Of a stretch of 64,000 nt of DNA, positions 9,351 to 18,016 are shown one piece after another. The stretch's first letter is position 1; each line of letters opens with the position of its first letter. The DNA comes from an uncultured Clostridia bacterium (GTDB lineage Bacteria > Bacillota > Clostridia > Christensenellales > Borkfalkiaceae). Made by a program: the position numbers and the translations under genes. The stretch spans positions 62,001-126,000 of the forward strand of contig CAMWME010000003.1 in assembly GCA_947175325.1 (NCBI GenBank). The letters run 5' to 3'. A model generated the notes under the pieces. It worked only from the letters and a program-made list of their open reading frames with translations, ran no database searches and had not been told where the DNA came from.

Positions 9351-9394
9351 CGACTCTACTGTGAGTAGAGTGTGAAATTTTGGCGGTAGAGTCG
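9351..9394. promoter_or_regulatory. Nested inverted repeats, possible operator
   Basis: ACTCTACT-gtg-AGTAGAGT (9353-9371) is a perfect 8-bp inverted repeat. An overlapping CGACTCTAC (9351-9359) is perfectly inverted again at 9386-9394. The block lies just upstream of the -35 box of the XRE regulator gene, the usual place for an autoregulatory or activator site. It lies about 50 bp from the divergent DegV promoter. Confidence 0.5.
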
Positions 9395-9441
9395 AAAAAT
9401 AAACCGTGGAGAAAAACCGCGGCAAAAGAGGTTGTATTTTT

Positions 9442-9470
9442 TTGAAAAAGTGTAATAATGTAATTATAAG
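9442..9470 (+). promoter_or_regulatory. Promoter of the DegV-family gene
   Basis: TTGAAA (9442-9447), a 17-base spacer and TATAAG (9465-9470), followed by a leader with an ACGGAGA ribosome site before the ATG at 9519. Confidence 0.65.
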
Positions 9471-9518
9471 TAAAATATTGCTAAAAAAGGGCTTCGGCAA
9501 CGGGGCACGGAGAATATT

Positions 9519-10463
9519 ATGAATAATTTTGATATATTTGCGGATTCGGGAAACAATATCCCCGACGAGCTTATCGAAAAGTACGGGCTTGGCGTTATCC
9601 CCTACCTTTGCACGGTGAACGGTGTGGAGACGGCGTGCCGCGAAAACGGCGTACCTTTTGCCGAAACCGCGAAAAAGTTTTACACAAAGCTTCGCGAGGG
9701 TGCGGAAGTTAAGACCTCGCTTATAGGCGAGGCAAGGTTCGAGGAAGCGCTTACCCCCTCCCTTCAAGCGGGCAAGGACGTGATACTTTTCACCATTACC
9801 CAGACGCTTAGCGGAACTTACGCGCAAGCCGTTGCCGCAAAGGAAGAGCTTGAAAAGAAGTTCCCCCAAAACAGAGTTTACGTTATAGATACGGCGAACG
9901 CCTCGATGGGCTCGTGCCTACTCGTTTTAAAGGTTGCGGAGATGCGCGAACTCGGCGTTGGCGCCACTGAATGCGCGACCTGGGCGGACGAAAACAAGTA
10001 CAAGGTAAACAGCTACGTTACCGTTGACGATTTGAAGTATTTGAGAAAGGGCGGAAGAGTTTCGGCCGTGGCGGCGATTGCGGGCACGCTTTTGAACATT
10101 AAGCCCGTGCTGTGGGCGAACGACACCGTTCCCGCTAAATTGGAAGTATTCTGCAAGGAGCGCGGAAAGAAAAAGGCGCTTGCAACGATTTTGAAGGCGG
10201 TTGACGAGAAGATAGAAAACGCCGACACGCAGACGGTGGCCATTGCACACGCGGACTGCATAGACGACGCGAACTATCTTAAAGAGGCACTTTTGGAAAA
10301 GGGCGTGAAAAATGTTATTATCGAGTATTACGACCTTTGCACGGGCGGGCACGTTGGCCCCGGCACGATAGCCTTGTTCTTCTTCGGAAAGGACAGACGG
10401 GGAAAAGCTGCCGAGGTGCAAAAGAAAGGGCTGTTTAAAAGCCGTAAGCCCGAAGCAAACTAA
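9519..10463 (+). CDS. DegV family fatty-acid-binding protein
   Basis: The 314-residue protein begins with the DegV hallmark FADSGNNIPDELIEKYGL and contains TSLIGEARFEEAL, TITQTLSGTYAQAV and LKYLRKGGRVSAVAAIAGTL followed by LLNIKPVLW. DegV (FakB-like) proteins bind a fatty acid; in Firmicutes FakB presents it to the kinase FakA to make acyl-phosphate for phospholipid synthesis. FakA is not encoded here, so the partner is unknown. The gene stands alone on the plus strand, with a promoter at 9442-9470 and a terminator at 10536-10571. The basic tail (FGKDRRGKAAEVQKKGLF) is a small extension beyond the conserved fold. Confidence 0.92.
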   Translation: MNNFDIFADSGNNIPDELIEKYGLGVIPYLCTVNGVETACRENGVPFAETAKKFYTKLREGAEVKTSLIGEARFEEALTPSLQAGKDVILFTITQTLSGTYAQAVAAKEELEKKFPQNRVYVIDTANASMGSCLLVLKVAEMRELGVGATECATWADENKYKVNSYVTVDDLKYLRKGGRVSAVAAIAGTLLNIKPVLWANDTVPAKLEVFCKERGKKKALATILKAVDEKIENADTQTVAIAHADCIDDANYLKEALLEKGVKNVIIEYYDLCTGGHVGPGTIALFFFGKDRRGKAAEVQKKGLFKSRKPEAN

Positions 10464-10535
10464 TAAGCGTTCCGCTTAATCAAGTATCTTAATTGCTTGC
10501 AGCTTGACGAACTTATCTCATATCAAACTTAAATG

Positions 10536-10571
10536 AAAACAACCGCGAGGCGAACGCCTTGCGGTTGTTTT
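10536..10571. terminator. Bidirectional terminator between the DegV gene and the ten-gene operon
   Basis: A long hairpin, AAAACAACCGC (10536-10546) with GCGGTTGTTTT (10561-10571), has A and T runs on both sides and so works in either direction. It sits 10 bases from the last stop codon (10581) of the large minus-strand operon. Confidence 0.85.
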
Positions 10572-10580
10572 ATTATTCCG

Positions 10581-13500
10581 TTAAAAATTAGGCAACTTGT
10601 CTATTGCTTCTGCGGCTGCCATAATTTGCGTAGGACTTGCCGTGTACACTCCCTCTACCGTTCCGTTCACGGTTAAATCGAAGGCGTCCTCCGTTGCCAA
10701 GGTTAAGGCACCTCTGCCGGCATCGTTCAGATATTCGCAAATTCTGTAACGGACTATATCCGACTTCAACAATTCCTCAAACGTTTCGGGGTTATCCTTG
10801 TATTTGAGAATTTGTTCCGTTTTGTTGAAAACGGGAACCTCAAACTCGGTATTGTTCTCTTCGGAGCCTCTTAAAATTTCCAAGGCGCTTGCAAGATATT
10901 CGAGCTGCTCGGCGGAGATAACCGAAGTATAACCGCCCGCTATGCTGTGCGTTTTCCTTACGTCCTCCACCTTCTTGGCGTTGCCTTCAGATACGGCAAG
11001 CACGCCGCCCGCCGTCTTGTTAAGCTGGATAAGCTGGAAGGTTATTCTTGCGCGGATAATTTCGCTTTCGAAGATTGCCTCGCGTTTAGCTTTATCGGGA
11101 ATGGATATTGCCTTATCGTCGGTCATGTTTTCTAAGGCTTCCATATCCTTCAAGCCGTATGCAAGGAAAGCGTTCACCGCAAGGCTTAATTCCTCCGCTT
11201 CGATATACTGCTTGCCGTCGACGGTTTCGACAACCGTATCGGGAATGATAATGCCCGGGTGGTCGATTATCTTATTCGTTATGCTTGCAACTAAGATATA
11301 GGACTTGGTCTCGCCGTTATCGTAGAGATAATCGCTCACCTCTTCAAGGTTGATTTTGCCGCCGTCGAGGTCGCCGCAAACGACTAAAATACTTTCGATT
11401 TCACTCTTCTTATAAACTTTGAAGTTTTCTTCGTAAGCTAAGGGGTGGTCGCAAATATCTGCGTTATCGGCGATAACCTTTTGGATAGATTTGGTCATTA
11501 TGCCCTTTACTATCGTTGAGGCGTAAATAGTATCGAGATTGTCTTTGTTCAATTTATCCTTTAAGTTGTCTACCGTAAACTCGTCGTTGAACGAGGTTAT
11601 TTCAAGCGCGTTTGCCGCGCCCGAAAGGGCTTGAAGCTCTTCGAACCTGTAATATCCGTCAAGCTTGACGCGGTTTATAACGAAGCCGTCGATAATATCC
11701 TTATCTTTATTCTCGCCCAATAACACGGCGTCCACTTCGTCCGTGATTTTACTGCGGAAAATTACCGATTCGTAGAATACGCGAAGCTTGGTTCTGCGCT
11801 CGCTTTCCTCTTCGACGTCGCGGTCAACATCCGCCTCCTCGTTTAATTGAAGAAGCAGCTCCCCGATTTTACCGTCGATAAAATTGTCTTCGAGCGTGAA
11901 GTCGTCGCCCGCGTCTTTAAGCCCTAACAGCTCGCTAAGCGCCTCTATTAAAGCGGGAAGCTCTTTCGTCCACGGGTTGGTTGAGTCGTAGTTTTCAAGC
12001 TCGGACTTCGAGCCCATATTCTTCACGTCGTAAGGCGCGGGGATAATTTCCGCAAGCTTATCGTCTTGGACGATGGTTGCAACTAACGACGCGGGGATAA
12101 TCTTGCTGCCTTCGAGCAAAGATTTATCGTTTGCGATTTTAACGAGTATGTTTTCGACGGTGAAATCCTTATCCAAGCCGAGTTTTGCAATTTCGCCGAA
12201 TACCGAGATAAGCTCGTTCTTTTTGATTAGATACGGGATTTTGTCTTCCCGTAAAGGCTGGCGGGAATTTTGAGGGACTACGAGCGCGAAGTCGTCGCCC
12301 ACATTTGCCCCGTCATAAAGAATATACTTTGAAACGGTGTAGTGCAAAACGCTTGAGGAGAAGAACGCTTCAAGTTCGTCCTCTTCCATCTTGGTGATTT
12401 TCTCTAATACGCTTGACGACTTGAAATCGCCGCTGTTAAGAATAAGGCCCGCAATACTGAACTTGGTATAGCGCAATGCGTCAAGCAAGTATAAAAGCTC
12501 GCCGCGCTTGCCGTCGACCGTTATCCAGCCGTCGATGTTGCCGTCAATGGCTGCGGGAATGGTGATAACATCCAAGCCGCCGCCGCTTTTCAGCTTTTCG
12601 TTGAACAGCTGTGCAACGGTGCCTTCGAAAATTCTGTTCTTTTCTACGAGGTCGTAGAAGTCGTCGTTATCAATTAGGAAGCCGTCGATTTCCTTTTCCC
12701 ATTCCGTGCTGTCGCCGACGAAGGGCATAACGAAGTCAACGAGCACGGACATATTGTCCAAAAGCCCTTTGAGCTGGTCTTCCGTAATGAGGTTTACGAA
12801 CTCTCCGTCCACTTTTTCGCACGCGGATTCGGGTACGTAGAAGGTGTTGCCCTCCACCTCGATAAGCTCTATGGAAATTACCGAGCGGAGAATTACCGAC
12901 TTGGTGAGATAATCCGAAAGGGTTTTTTGTTTATCGTCTTTCTTTTCGACTGCCTCGGCAAGAATATTTAAAACGTCTTCGATGGAAGCGCCGCCCTCTG
13001 AGTTCATAAGCGCGTCCAAAACCTTGGCGTTGTCGCCGCTGAAAAGATGCTTGACGCCGTACAGTAGCTGGTAGGTTTCTCCGTAAGAAACGACTTTACC
13101 GTCCTTATCGTAGGTGTTGCTGAACACTATATTTTCGGGGATATAGGTATTCGGCGAAAGACCCAAAAGGGCGTTTGAAATGGTCCTATAAACGAAGTTG
13201 GTTGAAAGCGCACGACCGAGCACCTTGCTTTTTATAAGCAGCTCGCAGATATTGTCGTATGCGGTCATATTTTCTTTATAGTGCTCGTCGTTTTGGTCAA
13301 ACAGCTTTTTAACCATATCGAGCGCGCTTACCGCTGCCTCGCCGTCCTCTTCGCCGTCCTCAGACTCGCCGTCGGTTGCGCTCATATTGTTGTACAAAAC
13401 CATAGTATCGTCAACTGCGGCGAGAAGGCTGTGGATTTCGTCAATCCAGTCGATGTCTTCCTCTCTAATCTCGGAATATCTTACGCCGTCCTTGCCTTCC

Positions 13501-15221
13501 TCGGTGAGGTACAAGTTTTCAAACAGACAGTACATTCTGGATAAGACGGGGTTGAACTCCGCCTTCCTTTCACTGCTTAGAATGGAAAGCTTTTCGATTT
13601 CGGGAACTATGCGTTTGACGAGCTCTATCGTGTCGCCCGTTTCCTCGTTGGCAAGCAAAGACAACACGACGTTTAAAACGAGCTTTACGTCCTTTTTGGT
13701 GATAATGTGGTTGACGGTGAGGTAAGGGCGGATATCGCTTCCTTCCGCCTCCGTCTTGCCGGTTTCCGCCATCAAGTCGCGCTCGTCGGGGATATTTTCG
13801 GTCAAGAAGCCCTTCTTGAAGATAAGCTTTATAAGCTCCTTTTCGCCGTCGCCTATCGCGTCCTTGGTGAACTCGATTTCGTCGATATTTGCAACGATGG
13901 TATTTACAAACGCCATTGAAAGGTTGATTAAATAGGTTTGCGCGTTGAACGCGTCGATAAGCGAATCGAATTCCTCCCTAAACCCCGAACGCGTCATAAT
14001 CTCCACGACGGTATCAAACGCGCCGTCGGATACATCGCCGCTAACGATAGCGTTGATTTCGTCGGGGCCGTACTTCAATAAGAGGTCGAAGGTGTCGCGC
14101 GCGAAACCCGTCAAGGTGGAAAGCTCTTCTCTGAATTTGACGTTTTCGGATATGCCGAATTCTTCGTCGTTGAGCTCGCCCGAGAATACGAGGTCAGCCG
14201 CAAACAGATAGTAAGGCGTGTCGGTTGCGTCCGTCATTGCGTTTAGAATTTTGAAGATGCCTTGCGCGCCGTAGCTTTCGACGGAGCGGTAAATCTCATA
14301 CAAGAAGTTAACGTCTTCGTTGCCGAAGTCGTGCTCTTCGAGCTTGCCTTCACCCTTGCCGCCCGCGACTACGTAGAACGCGCTGCCGAGGAAGGATATG
14401 CACAAAAGTCCCGTTGCGATGCCGCGGACTAAACCTACTATACCGCCGCCGAGCCAGTGCTTTTTGTAGTTTTTGTCGGTTTTGCCGTTTATAAACTCTA
14501 ACTGCCTATTCTTCCTATATTTGCGCTGTGAGTAGCACAAGACGTAGACGATATAGAGGATAAAGTCTATAAAGAAGAACAAAAGACAAGATATCGTGCC
14601 GAAGATTATGCGGTAAGCCATATCCACGATGGTGTAGACATACGGAGAAAGACCGTCGAAACCCGCGCCGGGAACGGCTACGATATACGCCGCAAGCACT
14701 TCTTTTAAGGTGGAACAGCTTTCGGGAACGCCCAGCATATTTTGCAAAGCGTTTTCGCCGCCGAGCCAGTTAACGAATTTTAACGCGCCCTCGTCCACTT
14801 CCTTTACGTAGACCGTAATGAAGAAGAAGGCAATGCACACCGCGCCCGCGCAAGCCGCGTGAAGGGTTAAAATCAAGCTCTTTCTCAGTCCCCTTCTCAT
14901 ACCCCTAAGTACGGCGATAAGCACGCCGACGGAGAATAAAATCGTGGGGCCCCAGCTTATTGCAAAGTTGATAAGCTGCAATACGGCTTCGTTACCGCCC
15001 GTGGCTGCCGCCATTGCCGCTTGCACGCCGAGGTAAACGATATACGCGGTAGGTATTAAGCCGACGAGGATATAGATTAGTACTCGGAAGAATTTCCGCT
15101 TTACGCCCTTTAAGACAATTATGAATACCACGAGGAGAATGATTGCACCGAAAACGCCCAGCATTATCCAAGGCGGCGTGAAATTAACTAAGCCGCATAA
15201 CGCTGTAAAAACAGAATTCAT
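10581..15221 (-). CDS. Six-helix CvpA-like membrane protein with giant repeat-bearing outer region
   Basis: This 1546-residue protein has six predicted membrane helices within the first about 305 residues. Basic loops (KGVKRKFFR, RGMRRGLRK, SQRKYRKNRQ) put the C-terminal about 1240 residues outside by the positive-inside rule. RGMRRGLRKSLILTLHAAC and GGIVGLVRGIATGLLCI recall CvpA-type membrane proteins; this is a weak resemblance. The last about 750 residues hold a degenerate repeat of roughly 90-100 residues, each opening with an S-x-I/V-[hydrophobic]-R-like motif: KSVILRSVIS, ESVIFRSKIT, ESEIIRARIT, KSDIVRYRIC. I know no family for it. The start is the ATG at 15221 behind a perfect AAGGAGG. 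It is the last gene of the ten-gene operon. Function unknown; likely an envelope anchor or scaffold. Confidence 0.8.
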   Translation of the reverse strand: MNSVFTALCGLVNFTPPWIMLGVFGAIILLVVFIIVLKGVKRKFFRVLIYILVGLIPTAYIVYLGVQAAMAAATGGNEAVLQLINFAISWGPTILFSVGVLIAVLRGMRRGLRKSLILTLHAACAGAVCIAFFFITVYVKEVDEGALKFVNWLGGENALQNMLGVPESCSTLKEVLAAYIVAVPGAGFDGLSPYVYTIVDMAYRIIFGTISCLLFFFIDFILYIVYVLCYSQRKYRKNRQLEFINGKTDKNYKKHWLGGGIVGLVRGIATGLLCISFLGSAFYVVAGGKGEGKLEEHDFGNEDVNFLYEIYRSVESYGAQGIFKILNAMTDATDTPYYLFAADLVFSGELNDEEFGISENVKFREELSTLTGFARDTFDLLLKYGPDEINAIVSGDVSDGAFDTVVEIMTRSGFREEFDSLIDAFNAQTYLINLSMAFVNTIVANIDEIEFTKDAIGDGEKELIKLIFKKGFLTENIPDERDLMAETGKTEAEGSDIRPYLTVNHIITKKDVKLVLNVVLSLLANEETGDTIELVKRIVPEIEKLSILSSERKAEFNPVLSRMYCLFENLYLTEEGKDGVRYSEIREEDIDWIDEIHSLLAAVDDTMVLYNNMSATDGESEDGEEDGEAAVSALDMVKKLFDQNDEHYKENMTAYDNICELLIKSKVLGRALSTNFVYRTISNALLGLSPNTYIPENIVFSNTYDKDGKVVSYGETYQLLYGVKHLFSGDNAKVLDALMNSEGGASIEDVLNILAEAVEKKDDKQKTLSDYLTKSVILRSVISIELIEVEGNTFYVPESACEKVDGEFVNLITEDQLKGLLDNMSVLVDFVMPFVGDSTEWEKEIDGFLIDNDDFYDLVEKNRIFEGTVAQLFNEKLKSGGGLDVITIPAAIDGNIDGWITVDGKRGELLYLLDALRYTKFSIAGLILNSGDFKSSSVLEKITKMEEDELEAFFSSSVLHYTVSKYILYDGANVGDDFALVVPQNSRQPLREDKIPYLIKKNELISVFGEIAKLGLDKDFTVENILVKIANDKSLLEGSKIIPASLVATIVQDDKLAEIIPAPYDVKNMGSKSELENYDSTNPWTKELPALIEALSELLGLKDAGDDFTLEDNFIDGKIGELLLQLNEEADVDRDVEEESERRTKLRVFYESVIFRSKITDEVDAVLLGENKDKDIIDGFVINRVKLDGYYRFEELQALSGAANALEITSFNDEFTVDNLKDKLNKDNLDTIYASTIVKGIMTKSIQKVIADNADICDHPLAYEENFKVYKKSEIESILVVCGDLDGGKINLEEVSDYLYDNGETKSYILVASITNKIIDHPGIIIPDTVVETVDGKQYIEAEELSLAVNAFLAYGLKDMEALENMTDDKAISIPDKAKREAIFESEIIRARITFQLIQLNKTAGGVLAVSEGNAKKVEDVRKTHSIAGGYTSVISAEQLEYLASALEILRGSEENNTEFEVPVFNKTEQILKYKDNPETFEELLKSDIVRYRICEYLNDAGRGALTLATEDAFDLTVNGTVEGVYTASPTQIMAAAEAIDKLPNF

Positions 15222-15254
15222 ATCAATCACCTCCTTTTAAGATTTTTTATGGTT

Positions 15255-17288
15255 TTAAGATACGCTATATACTACTGCGTTGGGATAATTTTCAGTAAAG
15301 TCTGACGGCAAGTTGGGTATATAGACCGTAACAAAAGGATACTCTGACACGCTTTCGCTACCAAAAACGAAATCGTATAAATAATCTACGGAACAATCTT
15401 CTGCGTGGATTTCAATACTTTGAAGCGCAGTCGCCGCTGACGAAATATAGCCGTATCCGACCAAAGTTGCCGTTGTGATGACAAGGTATTGAGTATACTC
15501 GTACGACTTATTAAAATCGCAATAAGACACGTCAAAATTTTCCAGATAAACGTAGACGTTTGTAAGGCTTTCACAGCCCGTGCCTATCGTTCCCTCGCCG
15601 TACGTAACGCCTTGGGGCAAAGATAACGATTCAACAATATTATTGCCGTCACCGAGAATATTCGTGCCGCACGTTTCAAAGCCTTCTGCAACGACGATAT
15701 TATATGCATTTAAATCCTTGAACGCTTCGTCGGGAATATTGAACTGCCCCGTACACGTAAGCGTTAAGACTTGTAAGGTGCGGGTTATATTATACAAGTT
15801 GATTACTTTGTCGTCTTCATAACAAGGAACCGTAAGCTCAGTCAACCCACCGAAATTGTCCAAATCAATTAATTCGCCTACGTCGGCATGCTCTTCAATA
15901 ACGAGCGCATTGACGCCCGTAAAAGCTTGCATAACGTTGGGGGTAAGCAAGGAATCGCTCCATACTTTCAGATAATAAATATTACCTAATTGTAAATACG
16001 CGGTTGAGCTTATTCCGATTACTTCAAACGGTATTTCCAAGCTTTGAGTCGCGGGGTTGACCGTGATAATTTCGCCGTCAACCGTTTCGTAGTCCTTAGT
16101 CCACTTATACTCGTAGCCCTCCACGTTCTTGTCTTGAAGGTATCCGTATTCGTAGCTTTGGGCGGGGTCGTATTTAAATTCGGGCTCGGGTTTAGGTTCG
16201 GGCTTGGGTTCGGGCTTAGTGGCGATTACCAAGTTGAGGTCTGCGGGCGCTTTGCCGCCGAAAAGCTCGTCTTCGCTGTCGGCGCCGTTTTTGCCGATGG
16301 TAAGATTTTTAACGCCGGTACAGCCGTTTAAGCTGTATTTTAAAAGCGTTGCGTCGGGGAGGTTGACCGTTTCGAGCGCGGTGCAGTTTTCAAACGCGTA
16401 GCCCATAACGGTTGCTTCCGCCACCGAGGTTACCGTTTTAAGCTGTGCACAGCCGCCGAACGCGTAGCCTTCGATATAGAGATAGGTTGAGCTGAACTTT
16501 ACCGTTTCGATATCCGAATTTTCAAAAGCCCTTTCCTTTACCCTTACCACTTCGTAGCCGTTGACTTCGGCGGGAACGGTAAGGTTCTTTTCTTCGCCGT
16601 CGTAGCCCGTAACGGCTACGGTTTTAACTTCGCCGTTCTCTTGAATTTCGTAATACACGTCGTCAATGACGAACGCGGTAGAATTAGTATTGAATAAATA
16701 CACCGAAACGCCTATGCCAGCTACCGCGAGAATACAAGTTATAGCGTTGAATATTGCGGGGAACTTTGCAATGTTTTTGCGGGTTGCGTTCTTTGCCGTA
16801 AACGGCAGTTTGCCCTTTCGCCTTGCGGGGGCGGGTGCGGGCTGCGCCTTGACGCTTACGGGTGCGGCGGGAATATATCTTTTAGCCGAATCCTCGTCGC
16901 GGGCGTAATGTTCGAACTTGTAGCTGTTGTCTAAGAACTGCCCTTCCTTCCATATAAACCTATCGAATGCGGCTTGAACGAGGCGTACCGACAGAGTTTT
17001 GCAAGCGTAGTTTACTTTTAATTTTGCGTTGGGTACGAAGGATTGAACGGGTTTTGCAAGGAATTTGTTGTAGATAACCATCGACTTTTCGACGAGGTTA
17101 TTATCAATATCGTACTGGCTGACTTCGAACTCCATTCCAAGTAACTGTTGGTTTACGTTGTTTGCGAACTTGAAAACGACGAATTTTTGTTCCGCGCGCT
17201 CGTCCTCGAAAACGATGTACTCCTCTAAGTTGACTACGCAGTCCTCCGAGGCGTACTTGATTTTTTCTATGTTATTATAGGAACTCAT
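15255..17288 (-). CDS. Membrane-anchored BspA-like (LRR_5) protein
   Basis: The 677-residue protein has four parts: a cytoplasmic beta-rich N-terminal domain (about 1-135), a basic Pro/Ala linker (KAQPAPAPARRKGK), one membrane helix at about 180-200 (FNAITCILAVAGIGVSVYLF), and an outer region. The outer region begins with a DDVYYEI / VTVPAEVNGYEVVRV-like module and then BspA-type leucine-rich repeats: VKERAFENSDIETVKF, YAFGGCAQLKTV, YAFENCTALETVNLPDA. A KPEPKPEPKPEP spacer separates these from a second LRR-like part with Cys-containing repeats. LRR_5 proteins typically mediate binding at the cell surface. The start is the ATG at 17288 with GGAGGTG upstream, inside the end of the preceding gene. 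Part of the ten-gene operon. Confidence 0.8.
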   Translation of the reverse strand: MSSYNNIEKIKYASEDCVVNLEEYIVFEDERAEQKFVVFKFANNVNQQLLGMEFEVSQYDIDNNLVEKSMVIYNKFLAKPVQSFVPNAKLKVNYACKTLSVRLVQAAFDRFIWKEGQFLDNSYKFEHYARDEDSAKRYIPAAPVSVKAQPAPAPARRKGKLPFTAKNATRKNIAKFPAIFNAITCILAVAGIGVSVYLFNTNSTAFVIDDVYYEIQENGEVKTVAVTGYDGEEKNLTVPAEVNGYEVVRVKERAFENSDIETVKFSSTYLYIEGYAFGGCAQLKTVTSVAEATVMGYAFENCTALETVNLPDATLLKYSLNGCTGVKNLTIGKNGADSEDELFGGKAPADLNLVIATKPEPKPEPKPEPEFKYDPAQSYEYGYLQDKNVEGYEYKWTKDYETVDGEIITVNPATQSLEIPFEVIGISSTAYLQLGNIYYLKVWSDSLLTPNVMQAFTGVNALVIEEHADVGELIDLDNFGGLTELTVPCYEDDKVINLYNITRTLQVLTLTCTGQFNIPDEAFKDLNAYNIVVAEGFETCGTNILGDGNNIVESLSLPQGVTYGEGTIGTGCESLTNVYVYLENFDVSYCDFNKSYEYTQYLVITTATLVGYGYISSAATALQSIEIHAEDCSVDYLYDFVFGSESVSEYPFVTVYIPNLPSDFTENYPNAVVYSVS

Positions 17289-17988
17289 ATTCAAGCGCAC
17301 CTCCCGTTCTTATTTTTGCGTTTCTTCTTCTGAAACAGAGCACGGTTATAAGATAGCTTATAAGGGCGAGAAGGAAGCTTCCCGCTATAAGCCCGTAGTT
17401 TAAGTAGTTAATGAGGATTAGTTTCGTATAGATGTCGCCCAAAACTTCGATAAAGGCGTGGCGCACTGCAAAAAGGAAGGTGAAAAACACCAAGCTTTTC
17501 AAGGCAGCGTGAATGCGGACCTTGCTCATGGGGAGAGGTCTTATCACGTTGGAGTTGACGCAAATGCCGTCCGCCGTGCCGATTACGACGTTGACGAAGG
17601 CGCAACTCTTTTTAAGCGCGATTACCTTGGAGCTGTCGCCCGTGTCGCGGTGGGTTACGTTTATTACGCCTATTACCCTTTTAAAGCGGGAATACTGTAC
17701 GACGAAATAAGAAATATCTTGAAAGCTGCGCGCATAATTGCACACGAGATACTTATCGTACAGCGTTTTGCAGATAACGTATTTTTTAATGAAATTTTTG
17801 GTTTCACCCGAGGTGAAATAGATAGAATTTTTTGAGTTTGCCGTTTTAACTTCTTTTAGAAGTTCGTCCTTGGTGTATTCGTGGTAATAGCCGTTTTTAA
17901 GCAGCCTTAAAGCCAAAACGAGTATTATGCCGAGGATACACACTAAGATTGAGGCAAGACACAAAATTCTCCATACAAACATTGTCAT
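17275..17988 (-). CDS. Small membrane protein of unknown function
   Basis: This 237-residue protein has an N-terminal membrane helix (about 8-30, ILCLASILVCILGIILVLAL) and two C-terminal helices (about 165-190 and 200-225) with a basic RRRN end. Between them lies a region of about 130 residues with ETKNFIKKYVICKTLYDKYL and RFKRVIGVINVTHR; I do not recognise a family. The start is the ATG at 17988, six bases after GAGG; a TTG four codons earlier overlaps that site. The 3' end overlaps the LRR gene by 14 bases, so the two are translationally linked within the ten-gene operon. It probably assembles with the other membrane components, but that rests only on position. Confidence 0.7.
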   Translation of the reverse strand: MTMFVWRILCLASILVCILGIILVLALRLLKNGYYHEYTKDELLKEVKTANSKNSIYFTSGETKNFIKKYVICKTLYDKYLVCNYARSFQDISYFVVQYSRFKRVIGVINVTHRDTGDSSKVIALKKSCAFVNVVIGTADGICVNSNVIRPLPMSKVRIHAALKSLVFFTFLFAVRHAFIEVLGDIYTKLILINYLNYGLIAGSFLLALISYLITVLCFRRRNAKIRTGGALEYEFL

Positions 17989-18016
17989 AACTGTCCTCAA
18001 TTAGCAGTAAAAAGGA

